Shown here: positions 11,654 through 20,021 of the stretch, piece by piece
How positions within the stretch are numbered: the stretch's first letter is position 1
Layout: the number at the start of each line of letters is the position of its first letter
Source: Caldilineaceae bacterium
GTDB taxonomy: Bacteria > Chloroflexota > Anaerolineae > Caldilineales > Caldilineaceae
Direction of reading: 5' to 3'
Length of the DNA: 64,000 nucleotides
NCBI GenBank assembly: GCA_026708085.1
Contig: JAPOVP010000049.1
Location: forward strand, 62,001-126,000
Translations under genes and position numbers: made by a program
The notes under the pieces: generated by a model
The model's input: only the letters and a program-made list of their open reading frames with translations
What the model was told of the DNA's origin: nothing
Database searches by the model: none

Positions 11654-12766
11654 ATGGTAGTTGGCGCCCGACATGATAGGCGGAAGTCACAATATGAAAC
11701 TGATCCTGTGAACTCGGCCAGCCCGTTCCTGGCGGTGGGAAACTGCACTCTGGACGACGTAGTCACCCCCGACGGGCAGATCTCCCCTCGCCAGCTTGGC
11801 GGCAACGCCGTCTACGCGGCCGCCGGAATGCGCCTCTGGGGCGCCGACGTCAGCCTGGTTAGCGTGATCGGCTCCGATTATCCCACAGTTTGGCTGGACC
11901 AGTTGGCAGGAGCAGGGATCGATGTCTCAGCCGTAACCCAAATTGAGGAACCCCATCTGCTGCGCTCCCGCGCATTCTATTTCCCTGACGGCAGTCGCAC
12001 CGACCGCGTCGACGAAGCAAGGTCAATCATTCCCGACCATGCCGGCGAAGTCATAGATCTGGAAAGCGAGTACACAGACACCGGGAGCCCTCTACACCGG
12101 CGCATCTGGCCCAACTTTTGCCCTGACCTGACCAGATGGACCGAACTTGCGAGTAAGGCATCCTACGCTCACCTGGCCCCCGGCCCACTGCCTTGCAGCC
12201 GCGCCAACGCCACCTACCTGAAAAGGTTGCGCGGCGACCAGATCGTGATAACCTTCGATTGGCCATGGTGGGACTGGGACCGGGAGAGCGAGGTCGACGC
12301 CGGACTGCTCCAAAGCCTGGACTACCTTTTGCCGAGCATTGAAGAGCTCACTGTTCATGCAGACGCTGTCTTCGACAGTGACTCCGAAAGTAAGGTAGAA
12401 GGTAAACACGTTTTCGAGTCCGCACGGCGGCTTCTCGCGCGGGGACCAAGAGGAATCGGAGTGAAAATGGGTGCACGCGGCATGCGCTACATGCCGTATG
12501 GCGGGAAGGAATGGACTCAGATCCCGACCTACCCTACCCAAGCCATCGATCCCACCGGTGCCGGAGACGCCTTCTGCGGAGGGTTCCTCGTGGGCATGGC
12601 GAAGACCGGCAACCCCGTACAGGCGGCACTATACGGCGCGGTTTCGGCATCTTTCATTATCGAGGATTTTGGCGTCATTCATGCGCTGAGTGTCGATGAA
12701 GAAGAAGCGCAATCAAGGCTGAAGAAGCTGCAGGAAAAGACAGGCTTTCAGGAATCGGACGTTTGA
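11654..12766 (+). CDS. PfkB-family carbohydrate kinase
   Basis: Predicted cytoplasmic ribokinase-like sugar kinase. The N-terminal region contains the PfkB-type glycine-rich segment (QLGGNAVYAAAGMRLWGADVSLVSVIG), and the C-terminal signature PTGAGDAFCGGF contains the anion-hole GAGD with the catalytic Asp. The length of 370 residues is slightly above the family norm. The start is uncertain: ATG at 11654 has no good Shine-Dalgarno, and an in-frame GTG at 11708 would remove 18 residues of unconserved sequence. It follows the ABC permeases and PhyH gene in the same direction, which suggests phosphorylation of an imported or modified sugar. The TGA stop overlaps a TTGACA hexamer that may belong to the promoter of the next gene. 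Confidence 0.85.
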   Translation: MVVGARHDRRKSQYETDPVNSASPFLAVGNCTLDDVVTPDGQISPRQLGGNAVYAAAGMRLWGADVSLVSVIGSDYPTVWLDQLAGAGIDVSAVTQIEEPHLLRSRAFYFPDGSRTDRVDEARSIIPDHAGEVIDLESEYTDTGSPLHRRIWPNFCPDLTRWTELASKASYAHLAPGPLPCSRANATYLKRLRGDQIVITFDWPWWDWDRESEVDAGLLQSLDYLLPSIEELTVHADAVFDSDSESKVEGKHVFESARRLLARGPRGIGVKMGARGMRYMPYGGKEWTQIPTYPTQAIDPTGAGDAFCGGFLVGMAKTGNPVQAALYGAVSASFIIEDFGVIHALSVDEEEAQSRLKKLQEKTGFQESDV

Positions 12767-12791
12767 CAACCAATTACTGATTTGCTAACTT
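12763..12791 (+). promoter_or_regulatory. Possible promoter for the peptide-type binding-protein gene
   Basis: A perfect TTGACA (12763-12768) overlaps the stop codon of the PfkB gene; 17 bp later lies TAACTT (12786-12791), a poor -10. The implied leader to the ATG at 12910 is about 110 nt. Confidence 0.4.
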
Positions 12792-12909
12792 TGGCGCAGT
12801 TGTCATTGCCTGAGAGTACAGTATTTCCGCATCAAACTTAACCTGCCTGGGCAACACCATACATGCTTGTCAAGGCGTTCCGAATCCACACAGAATTGAG
12901 GAGAATGAC

Positions 12910-14550
12910 ATGAAATCTGCATTGCGTGTGTTGAAGCTGGTACTCTATCTTTCACTACTGGGGTCGCTAATCATTGCCTGTGTCCCTGCGCCCGCGGCCC
13001 CGGCCGACACCGCCGCCTCCGATAGCATGGAGAGTGAAGGACCAAGAATGGGAGGAGTCGTGACCGGATTTGTCTCCTCCGATCCGAAAAGCTTCGATCC
13101 GGCAGCCATCGCCGGGTGGGACCAAGGAGTCATTGCCCCTAATCTGCTTGAAGGTCTCTTCCGCCTTTCGCCGGACGGCCGGGAAATCGAACCGGCCATC
13201 GCCGAGAGCTTTGCAGTATCGGATGACGGTAAGACCTGGACATTCAACCTGCGATCAGGCGCCAAGTTCCACAACGGCCGCGAAATCACGGCCGACGACT
13301 TCAAGTACAGTTTTGAACGCGTGTTGGACCCGGAAACCAGGAGCCCCAAGGCCTGGATGCTCTCCATAATAGCCGGCGCCCAGGCGTTCCAGGACGGCTC
13401 AGCCGATGAAGTAAGCGGCATAAGGGTCGTCGATGCGAGCACCCTTGAAATCGAGTTGGCCGAACCACTGGCGCCTTTCAAGGCGATGCTGGCCAGCATC
13501 AACCTCGCGGTTGTTCCACAGGAAGAGGTGGAAAAGTGGGGTGAGGACTTCGGCCAGAATGTCGTTGCCGCCGGACCTTTCTCCCTGGGCGAGTGGAACC
13601 TCAACCAGGACGTTACGCTCAACGCATTTGAGGACTACTGGAATGGACGCCCTTACCTTGATGCTGTCAGTTTCCGCTTCATCGGCGATGAAAATACGCG
13701 CATTGTTGAACTGGATGCCGGCCGTCTTGATATGGCCTGGGTCCCACCTGCGCACTGGGAGCGATTCAGCACCGATCCGGTCTACAAGGAAAAACTGGGC
13801 TGGGCTGAGACCTTTCACACCGATTTCATCGCTGTAAATCTTGACAACGAGCCCTTCGGAACCAATGCCAAGCTGCGGCAGGCTGTCCGCTACGCCCTCG
13901 ATCTGGATGCGATTATCGCCAGCCTTCAAGGACGGGCCAACGTTGCGCAGGGACTGCTTCCTCCGGGGTTGCTCGGCTACAATGAGGACGCGGTCCTGAA
14001 CTATCCGACCAACTTGGAATCGGCGAAAGCACTGATGGCGGAGGCTGGCTTTGCCGACGGCGTTCCCGGAACATTCGACATCATTCTGCCGCCCTGGGGC
14101 AACCTGATAAAACTGCTGGAAATCTACCAGGCCAACCTGAAAGAGATCGGCATCAACATCGAGATCAAGCCGACGGAGTTCGGGCCCTACATGGAGGCTC
14201 TGGAGTCCGGTAACTACGACCTTGCCTGGATGTACCGGGTGACCGACTACGCCGACCCGGACGGTTTCTACTTCCCACTCATGCACTCCGATAATGTCGG
14301 AGCCGGCGGCAACTATGCTCGCTACGCCAACGCAGACGTAGACGCAAATATCGCAACCGCGCGTGCCACTATCGACGATGCCGAACGCGCCCGCCTCTAC
14401 CAGGAGGTCGACGCCCAATTCGCCGCAGACCTGCCCTACATTCCGCTGACCCACAACATCTATGTCGACGTATCGACGCCTCGCGTGCAGAACTACGTAC
14501 CGTCGCCGATGGACACCCATATGTTTCACCGTGTCTGGGTAGAGGAGTAG
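12910..14550 (+). CDS. Peptide/nickel-type ABC solute-binding lipoprotein (family 5)
   Basis: Extracytoplasmic binding protein of the DppA/OppA class. It starts at ATG 12910 after AGGAGA. A Sec-type signal with the lipobox IIAC precedes an Ala/Pro linker. Typical family 5 elements follow: GVVTGFVSSDPKSFDPAA, LLEGLFRLSPDGREIEPAIAESF, WTFNLRSGAKFHNGREITADDFKYSFERVLDP and the closing HNIYVDVSTPRVQNYVPSP. Length of 546 residues is normal. Its matching permeases are not adjacent: an ECF module and a PhyH gene lie between it and the Dpp-type permeases at 20.0-21.8 kb. It may serve those permeases, or its place beside the ECF S component may be meaningful. Ligand cannot be told from sequence; such proteins bind peptides, opines, glycosides or metal chelates. 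Confidence 0.9.
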   Translation: MKSALRVLKLVLYLSLLGSLIIACVPAPAAPADTAASDSMESEGPRMGGVVTGFVSSDPKSFDPAAIAGWDQGVIAPNLLEGLFRLSPDGREIEPAIAESFAVSDDGKTWTFNLRSGAKFHNGREITADDFKYSFERVLDPETRSPKAWMLSIIAGAQAFQDGSADEVSGIRVVDASTLEIELAEPLAPFKAMLASINLAVVPQEEVEKWGEDFGQNVVAAGPFSLGEWNLNQDVTLNAFEDYWNGRPYLDAVSFRFIGDENTRIVELDAGRLDMAWVPPAHWERFSTDPVYKEKLGWAETFHTDFIAVNLDNEPFGTNAKLRQAVRYALDLDAIIASLQGRANVAQGLLPPGLLGYNEDAVLNYPTNLESAKALMAEAGFADGVPGTFDIILPPWGNLIKLLEIYQANLKEIGINIEIKPTEFGPYMEALESGNYDLAWMYRVTDYADPDGFYFPLMHSDNVGAGGNYARYANADVDANIATARATIDDAERARLYQEVDAQFAADLPYIPLTHNIYVDVSTPRVQNYVPSPMDTHMFHRVWVEE

Positions 14551-14607
14551 ATCACAAGTCAGGACCCAATGCCCACGATCTGCTCCTATTGTCAGCGTGT
14601 TTATGAA

Positions 14608-14650
14608 ATGCATGTCACCTGTCCGCCAGCAACTGACAGGTGGCATGCAT
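14608..14650 (+). promoter_or_regulatory. Long stem-loop directly upstream of the ECF S-component ribosome site
   Basis: ATGCATGTCACCTGTC (14608-14623) and GACAGGTGGCATGCAT (14635-14650) form a 16-bp stem with one G-U pair and an 11-nt loop. It begins 57 bp after the binding-protein stop and ends 6 nt before the AAGGAGG of the next gene. No U-run follows. It could protect the upstream mRNA 3' end, tune translation of the S component, or act as a DNA operator. Confidence 0.7.
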
Positions 14651-14668
14651 CTTGAAAAGGAGGCAGAC

Positions 14669-15451
14669 ATGACGACTCAGATTTCGGGCGGCCGGCGTGG
14701 AGCGATCGCCGGTATTCCAGTAGCGTACCTCGCAGTCTGGGCAGCCGTATATGCGGTTGCCTCGATACTTCCCGCGATTCCTCTTGTCGGCGGGGGCACC
14801 TTTGGCGGCCAGGAGTTCATCCTGACCTTGGCAGGTATTTTGTTTGGCCCGATTGCCGGCGCGATCGCGGCCACGATAGGCGGACTGCTTGCAAGTTTCA
14901 TCGGGCCAGCCACCGCTTATTTCGGTTTCGCCACTTTTTATCCCCATACCATCGGCGCGCTGGTAGCAGGACTACTGATGGTGAATACGCGCAATTCACG
15001 CATCGCGACACTTGTGATCTTTCTGATCGCCCTGGTTGCCTGGCCCTTGTTACCCATGTTCTCGGCAATTGGCTCTTATGTCTATGCGAAAGCTGCTTAC
15101 TGGCCAATGTATCTCACCGGCCTGGTTGGACTCTGGTTCTCACCGTGGGCGGTCAACAAGATTCGCCAGCTGGAACCGGTACCCACCTCAATCGGAGTGG
15201 CCGTGATTTCATGGACAGCTTACATGATCAATCACGTCTACCTGAGTCTGGGCTGGTCGTTCCTGTTCCCGGAAGGACCTGAACAGTGGGTATTTGCCTT
15301 TTGGTCGGGTATCGTGCCTGCCCAGCGCATTCTGTTGACCGTCGTCTCAGTCGTGGTTGGAGCTGCTGTAATCATCGGCTTACATCGTGCTGGCATACGA
15401 TTTGCTGCCGGTTCCGGATCTATCCTGGCAGCAGACGAGGAAGAGAAGTAG
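14669..15451 (+). CDS. Energy-coupling factor (ECF) transporter S component (substrate-binding membrane subunit)
   Basis: Small, very hydrophobic protein of 260 residues with about six membrane segments. The ATG at 14669 follows AAGGAGG and is preferred over upstream in-frame ATGs, one of which would start before the hairpin. The segment LTLAGILFGPIAGAIAATIGGLLASFIGP is the Gly/Ala-rich pattern of S components, which bind a vitamin, nucleobase-like or metal ligand and dock on an EcfT/EcfA module. Two ATPases and an EcfT follow on the same strand after a 428-bp gap, so this is a dedicated (group I) ECF set. Charged soluble loops are few. I cannot name the substrate; there are no vitamin biosynthesis or salvage genes nearby to hint at it. 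Confidence 0.75.
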   Translation: MTTQISGGRRGAIAGIPVAYLAVWAAVYAVASILPAIPLVGGGTFGGQEFILTLAGILFGPIAGAIAATIGGLLASFIGPATAYFGFATFYPHTIGALVAGLLMVNTRNSRIATLVIFLIALVAWPLLPMFSAIGSYVYAKAAYWPMYLTGLVGLWFSPWAVNKIRQLEPVPTSIGVAVISWTAYMINHVYLSLGWSFLFPEGPEQWVFAFWSGIVPAQRILLTVVSVVVGAAVIIGLHRAGIRFAAGSGSILAADEEEK

Positions 15452-15879
15452 GAATCCTGAGGCCTCTAGCCGCAGGCAATAGAACGCCTCTGCCAGAGCA
15501 GAATCGTGAGATTGGCTAACTTCCGGCCGGTTTCGAGTTCCCCCACTAGCTGCATAAGAAAAACCGAAGTCAGAGTTGACGCAAGATGCAGGGCACTTCG
15601 GCAGAACTCGGGCGCATTGCGTGGGCATGAGCGAGCTGCAATAGGCAGGTCCACGCAATGTAGCCGAGTTAGAGATGAATCTGATGTGGGTCGTCAGGCA
15701 CGTCTAACCACCGCATGAGAAAACTCACGTTCACATCCTACAGGAATCGATCTGACGCCAGCGGTTTGGGAAGCCGCCCCACTGTCGTTCGTCGAAGCGA
15801 CCTTGCCCGAGTCCTGGGCAATCGAATCTGATGAGATGAATGGATTGCCCAAGATTTTGACTGTCCTGTCCAAGAGCCC
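15452..15879. other. Spacer inside the ECF gene set
   Basis: 428 bases with no supportable gene, unusually long for the inside of an ECF operon. It contains a perfect 10-bp inverted repeat listed separately. I looked for thiamine-pyrophosphate-like riboswitch landmarks here and did not find them. Confidence 0.5.
15615..15660. repeat. Perfect inverted repeat in the ECF spacer
   Basis: CATTGCGTGG (15615-15624) and CCACGCAATG (15651-15660) are perfect inverted copies separated by 26 nt. It could be an RNA hairpin or a paired operator ahead of the ATPase genes. No further structure is certain. Confidence 0.5.
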
Positions 15880-16728
15880 ATGAAAGACACAACTGTAGTT
15901 GTAGAAGAACTGACCTTCTTCTATTCAGGCACGAAAGAGCCTGCGTTGCGCGACATCAACCTGTCCTTCCAGCGCGGTGAGGTCGCGCTGCTCATCGGCG
16001 CGACGGGGGCCGGGAAGAGCACGCTCTACATGTGCTTGAATGGCTTGATTCCGCATCTTGTCCCGGGGCGGGTCGGCGGACAGGTGATTATCGACGGCTC
16101 TGCCACAAGGGACCAGACGATTTCTGAACTAGCGCAAAAGGTTGGGTTCGTTTTCCAGAGCCCCGACGTGCAACTGTTCTCCCATACTGTGAGGGAAGAA
16201 CTCGCCTTCGGGCCCGAAAACCTGGGCCTTTCCAAGTCGGAAATCCTCCGTCGGATACAACTCGCAGCCTCTACGATTGGCATAACAGAACTTCTGGAAC
16301 GCGAACCTGCCTATCTTTCCGGAGGTCAGCAGCAGTCCGTGGCCATCGGCGCAATTTGGGCTATGCTTCCCGAAATCCTGATCCTGGACGAGCCCACCTC
16401 GAACCTTGATCCACGGAGCAGTCGGCGTGTCCTGGAACTGATCCGGGCGCTTAACACTGAGCATGGCAAGACCATCTTGATCGCGGAACACAAGATCGAT
16501 GCCGTGGCCCATTTGGCAGACTCCATTTTGGTTATGCATGAGGGCCGAATTGTGATGCAAGGAGAGCCCCGTCAGGTCTTCTCCCGGACCGAGGAGCTGC
16601 ACCAGCTGGGACTGGTTGCGCCTACCGCGGCAGAAGTGGCCTTTCAGCTCAGCAAGTATGGATATTCCTTTGATTCCTGGCCTTTGACCGCCGAAGAAGG
16701 AATCCAGGCATTTGGGGAGCTTCTCTAG
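15880..16728 (+). CDS. ecfA: ECF transporter ATPase subunit (first copy)
   Basis: Cytoplasmic ABC ATPase that powers the ECF importer. Visible motifs are Walker A GATGAGKST near residue 45, the Q-loop region VGFVFQSPDVQLFSHTVREELAFGPENLGL that is characteristic of ECF ATPases, the signature LSGGQQQ, Walker B ILILDEPTSNLDP and the switch His in AEHKID. The C-terminal tail of about 60 residues is also typical of EcfA. It has 282 residues. The second ATPase starts 14 bp downstream, so the pair probably forms a heterodimer. Start ATG at 15880; no strong Shine-Dalgarno is seen. Confidence 0.92.
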   Translation: MKDTTVVVEELTFFYSGTKEPALRDINLSFQRGEVALLIGATGAGKSTLYMCLNGLIPHLVPGRVGGQVIIDGSATRDQTISELAQKVGFVFQSPDVQLFSHTVREELAFGPENLGLSKSEILRRIQLAASTIGITELLEREPAYLSGGQQQSVAIGAIWAMLPEILILDEPTSNLDPRSSRRVLELIRALNTEHGKTILIAEHKIDAVAHLADSILVMHEGRIVMQGEPRQVFSRTEELHQLGLVAPTAAEVAFQLSKYGYSFDSWPLTAEEGIQAFGELL

Positions 16729-16742
16729 TCCCGAGGGGCAGA

Positions 16743-17573
16743 ATGACGTCCGACGCCATTATCGAGACGCGTAACCTGAGTTATTCGTATCCCGGTGGGA
16801 TCCGTGCGCTGAGAGGCATAGATCTGGACATTCGCCAGGGGGAATTCATTGCGATTATCGGTTCGAACGGATCGGGGAAGACGACGCTCGCAAAGCATTT
16901 CAACGGGTTACTGAAACCATCACAAGGTCGCGTTACCGTTCACGGAATGGACACGCGCAGCACGAGAGTATCTGAGCTGTCTCGCATCGTCGGCTTCGTC
17001 TTTCAGAATCCCGACCATCAGATTTTTGCGTACTCTGTATGGGAAGAAGCCTCCTTTGGGTTGAAGCTGCAAAAATTGGACGCGGACGTGGTCGAGCAAC
17101 AGACGAGCGAAGCTCTCCAGGCAGTTTCCCTGGATGAACTCCGTGACCGTCACCCGAGAGCGCTGAGCAGAGGCCAGCGCCAGCGGTTGGCCACCGCCTC
17201 GATCCTCGCGCTGAGGACGCCTGTCCTTGTGCTTGATGAACCAACCACTGGGCAGGATTTTGTCTCCAGGCGTCAGATCATGGAGTTGGCCGTGGAATTG
17301 CATGCCGAAGGTCGCACTGTGATTATGGTCACCCACGACATGGCATTGGTGGCAGAATATGCTTCCAGGGTTATCGTCATGCAGGACGGGTCTGCCGTTT
17401 GCGACGCCTCTCCAAAGGAGGTCTTTGCGCAAGATGAGATTCTGAAGTCCACCGGGCTGGATCTGCCCCCTGTGGCGAAAATCGCGCGCGGGTTGCGGGA
17501 GTATGGCTTTTCTGATACGCCACTGACGCAGGAAGAGCTTGTTGAGAATCTGGTTACTGCCATCAGAAGTTAG
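16743..17573 (+). CDS. ecfA: ECF transporter ATPase subunit (second copy)
   Basis: Partner ATPase of the ECF importer, 276 residues. Walker A GSNGSGKTT, the ECF-type Q-loop stretch VGFVFQNPDHQIFAYSVWEEASFGL, the signature LSRGQRQR (a variant of LSGGQ with Arg in the third position), Walker B LVLDEPTTGQD and switch His THD are all present. It begins 14 bp after the first ATPase and ends 35 bp before the EcfT gene. Two different ATPases with one EcfT is the normal composition. The variant signature hints that the two ATP sites may not be equivalent, which is an inference. Confidence 0.92.
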   Translation: MTSDAIIETRNLSYSYPGGIRALRGIDLDIRQGEFIAIIGSNGSGKTTLAKHFNGLLKPSQGRVTVHGMDTRSTRVSELSRIVGFVFQNPDHQIFAYSVWEEASFGLKLQKLDADVVEQQTSEALQAVSLDELRDRHPRALSRGQRQRLATASILALRTPVLVLDEPTTGQDFVSRRQIMELAVELHAEGRTVIMVTHDMALVAEYASRVIVMQDGSAVCDASPKEVFAQDEILKSTGLDLPPVAKIARGLREYGFSDTPLTQEELVENLVTAIRS

Positions 17574-17608
17574 CGGACGTAGTCGCGACGAAGTGGCTGG
17601 AAAACGAC

Positions 17609-18493
17609 ATGCCGACAATTGACATTCAATACTTCAAAGAAGACTCATTCGTACATCGCCTGCACCCCTTCACAAAAATCATCTTTGAGATATCGGTCCT
17701 GGTGGCGGCAGCGGCCTTCAATGAGCCTCTTTTCCTCGCGGTTGTCATTCTGGCGATAATGGGAGTGGCCGCGCTGGCAAAGATCCCTGCCAGGAAGTTC
17801 CGCTATATGTGGGTGCTGACTTACATCGTGCTTTTCATGGTGATCACTCAAGGCGTCTGGTTCACCAGCTTTGGGGACTTTGGGGACATTGACGTGGAAT
17901 TCGAGTGGCGGACGCTATTTAACCTGTGGCCCGCCTGGGCTCCTGGTGGACCTCGAATCCCCGTCATCTTCGAGGGAGCCAACTACGGATTCTCGCTGGG
18001 ACTACGCGTGGTCGCCATCTCGTTGGCGTTTCCAATCCTCGTACTGACGACCCACCCCAGCGATCTCACCAGGTTTCTTTCCCAGATACGCATCGTTTCC
18101 TGGAGGATTCCATACAACGTAATCTTCGTGTTTACGACAGCTTTTCGGTACATTCCCACCGTCAGCCGTGAATTCGACCAGACTCTGGACGCGCAGCGCT
18201 CGCGTGGCGTCCACTTCGGAGGCTTCAATCCCATTCGCCAAATAAGAGTATTGATGACCTTGTTTGTGCCGGTGTTGACCAGTTCCCTGTTAAGCGCGCA
18301 CGACCTGACACTTGCTCTGGAGACCCGGGCCTTTGGCGCTCCCACAGAAAGGACGTTTATTCATGAAGTCCACTGGCGAAAGGCGGACTGGGGCGTGACA
18401 GCGTTGTTGATTATCATTGTCGTTGTGTGTCTCATTTTGGCCAATAGATACGGCCTTGGTGTGTTGCCCTATACGCCTCAGCGCAACATCTGA
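17609..18493 (+). CDS. ecfT: ECF transporter transmembrane scaffold protein EcfT
   Basis: Membrane subunit that couples the ATPase pair to the S component. The 294-residue protein starts MPTIDIQYFKEDSFVHRLHPFTKI, the classic EcfT N terminus (a short segment followed by LHPxTKI), then has several membrane segments. Two coupling-helix regions contain the conserved Ala/Arg motifs, seen here as LDAQRSRGVHF and LALETRAFG. The last helix ends near residue 285. It completes the S-A-A'-T set. The next gene, a PhyH dioxygenase, is 281 bp away. Confidence 0.92.
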   Translation: MPTIDIQYFKEDSFVHRLHPFTKIIFEISVLVAAAAFNEPLFLAVVILAIMGVAALAKIPARKFRYMWVLTYIVLFMVITQGVWFTSFGDFGDIDVEFEWRTLFNLWPAWAPGGPRIPVIFEGANYGFSLGLRVVAISLAFPILVLTTHPSDLTRFLSQIRIVSWRIPYNVIFVFTTAFRYIPTVSREFDQTLDAQRSRGVHFGGFNPIRQIRVLMTLFVPVLTSSLLSAHDLTLALETRAFGAPTERTFIHEVHWRKADWGVTALLIIIVVVCLILANRYGLGVLPYTPQRNI

Positions 18494-18774
18494 GTGCAAG
18501 TCAAGCAAGTCCATTGAAGGATGTCCTCTGGTTCCATCTTGCAAGAGATGGCAAGACCAAGACCTGTCCTTCCATATAGATAGTCAGGACGGCAGAAGAT
18601 GGCGCGGCTTTCTTGAATCTGGGAAATCAGCAAGTTCGGGAAACAGCCGCGTGTCTCCATTACAGCGATCGAGCTGAACAGACCTCCTTCTCCTTGATTT
18701 CACGAACCAAGAAGACTCCAGTTGTCTTATAGATAGAGGGCTCAAGCGGCGTCTTCAAGAAAGGAAATCTCACG

Positions 18775-19917
18775 ATGAGCATAGAAACCAAAGTAGAGGA
18801 TTCAGGCAGCTTGGAAGCCTACGTCCGCGAGGGCAGACGCAAAGCCTTCGAACTTGGCAACCGGGGCCCAATCCGGTTCAACGACGACGGCACGCTCGAC
18901 CAGGAGATCGTCGATGCCTACTGGCAATGCGGCTTCTACGTGCTGGAAGGAGCGCTGGACGCGGATGAGCTCAATGACCTGCGCGCAGACATGGAGCACG
19001 CTTTCGAGCGCGCGCCGTACACCAAGGACGCCACCGTTGACGCGCAGGGCCGACCGGCGCTAGGCAACGATCTGGAGCGGCCTACTTTTCGGTTCGCCAA
19101 GCCCTTGAGCGATCCCTACGGCGGCACAGAGTTGGTCAGCGGACGCCACCCAGCCAAGATGAGCGAGCCCGCGCCGCCGGAAGATGCCCCTGACTATGTC
19201 ATTAACAGCATCGGCAGCCCCCTCCAGATCATGGACTCATGCTTGAGGCTCTACGGTCACCCTCAGCTGCTGGCGATCGCTGCAAGCATCAACGGCCCCG
19301 ACTTCACTCCATTCACGGAATCGGTCATCGTAAAGCGCGCCGGCCTGGGGCCGTCCGTCGCCTGGCACCATGACGGGACCACCCACTGGGACAGCCCCGA
19401 CCTTGACGAGGGTACCCACGGTTTCAACTTTATGGCGCAGCTGTACGGTAGTACGGCAGAGAACGGTGTCTGGCTGCTTCCCGGTTCGCACAAACAGGGA
19501 AAATTCGACATCAAGGCAATGGTTGAAGAGAACGGTTCCGACCGCCTTCCCGGTGCCGTGCCGATGGTGTGTGAGCCAGGCGACGTTTGCATGTCCAACC
19601 GGCAGGCACTCCACGCCTCCTTCGCCAATACGTCGCCGGACAGGAGAATCACGATCAACTTCGGCTTTCACCGCCGCCGTTCCGTTCTCAATGTCCGAAC
19701 AGTTCACGGCGGCCAGGACGTCGTCTACAATGAAGAACGAGTCCACCAGCGCTCGCGCGTGATCGCGCTCGCCATTGACGCCCGCCGCCAGCGCTTCCCC
19801 CACGAGCAACCCTACGTTTACCAGCCCTTGGCCGGCGAGGAAGAGGCCAATCGCTGGAACGAATCAGCTCGCGCCAGCCTCCTGAAAAACTACAACTTGA
19901 GAGATCTGGCTCTCTGA
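18775..19917 (+). CDS. Phytanoyl-CoA dioxygenase (PhyH) family protein
   Basis: Predicted Fe(II)/2-oxoglutarate oxygenase of 380 residues, the longest of the five in the window. ATG at 18775 is preceded by AAAGGAAA at suitable distance. The iron ligands are visible as H198 and D200 in WHHDGTTHWD and distal H280 in LHASFANTSPDRR, where the following Arg residues probably bind 2-oxoglutarate. The N-terminal 50 residues and a C-terminal extension of about 60 residues set it apart from the shorter paralogues. It sits between the ECF set and two Dpp-type permeases in the same direction. A substrate cannot be named; family members act on acyl-CoAs, halogenated or hydroxylated small metabolites and osmolytes. 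Confidence 0.87.
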   Translation: MSIETKVEDSGSLEAYVREGRRKAFELGNRGPIRFNDDGTLDQEIVDAYWQCGFYVLEGALDADELNDLRADMEHAFERAPYTKDATVDAQGRPALGNDLERPTFRFAKPLSDPYGGTELVSGRHPAKMSEPAPPEDAPDYVINSIGSPLQIMDSCLRLYGHPQLLAIAASINGPDFTPFTESVIVKRAGLGPSVAWHHDGTTHWDSPDLDEGTHGFNFMAQLYGSTAENGVWLLPGSHKQGKFDIKAMVEENGSDRLPGAVPMVCEPGDVCMSNRQALHASFANTSPDRRITINFGFHRRRSVLNVRTVHGGQDVVYNEERVHQRSRVIALAIDARRQRFPHEQPYVYQPLAGEEEANRWNESARASLLKNYNLRDLAL

Positions 19918-20021
19918 CTTAGAAGCTGCCAACCGAATCGGTCTACGGGTCAGCCTTCATCCGTTGAGCAACGACCCTTTGCAGCCAGAGAAGGCTCCAC
20001 TGAAGTCCCCGTCTCACCAGC

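Noticed and set aside
13399-14670. 423-codon open frame antisense to the family 5 binding protein
   Set aside because: Shadow frame in GC-rich DNA; the sense gene has a clear signal peptide and domain motifs.
15452-15879. TPP or similar vitamin riboswitch in the ECF spacer
   Set aside because: The conserved landmarks I know for such RNAs were not found by eye.
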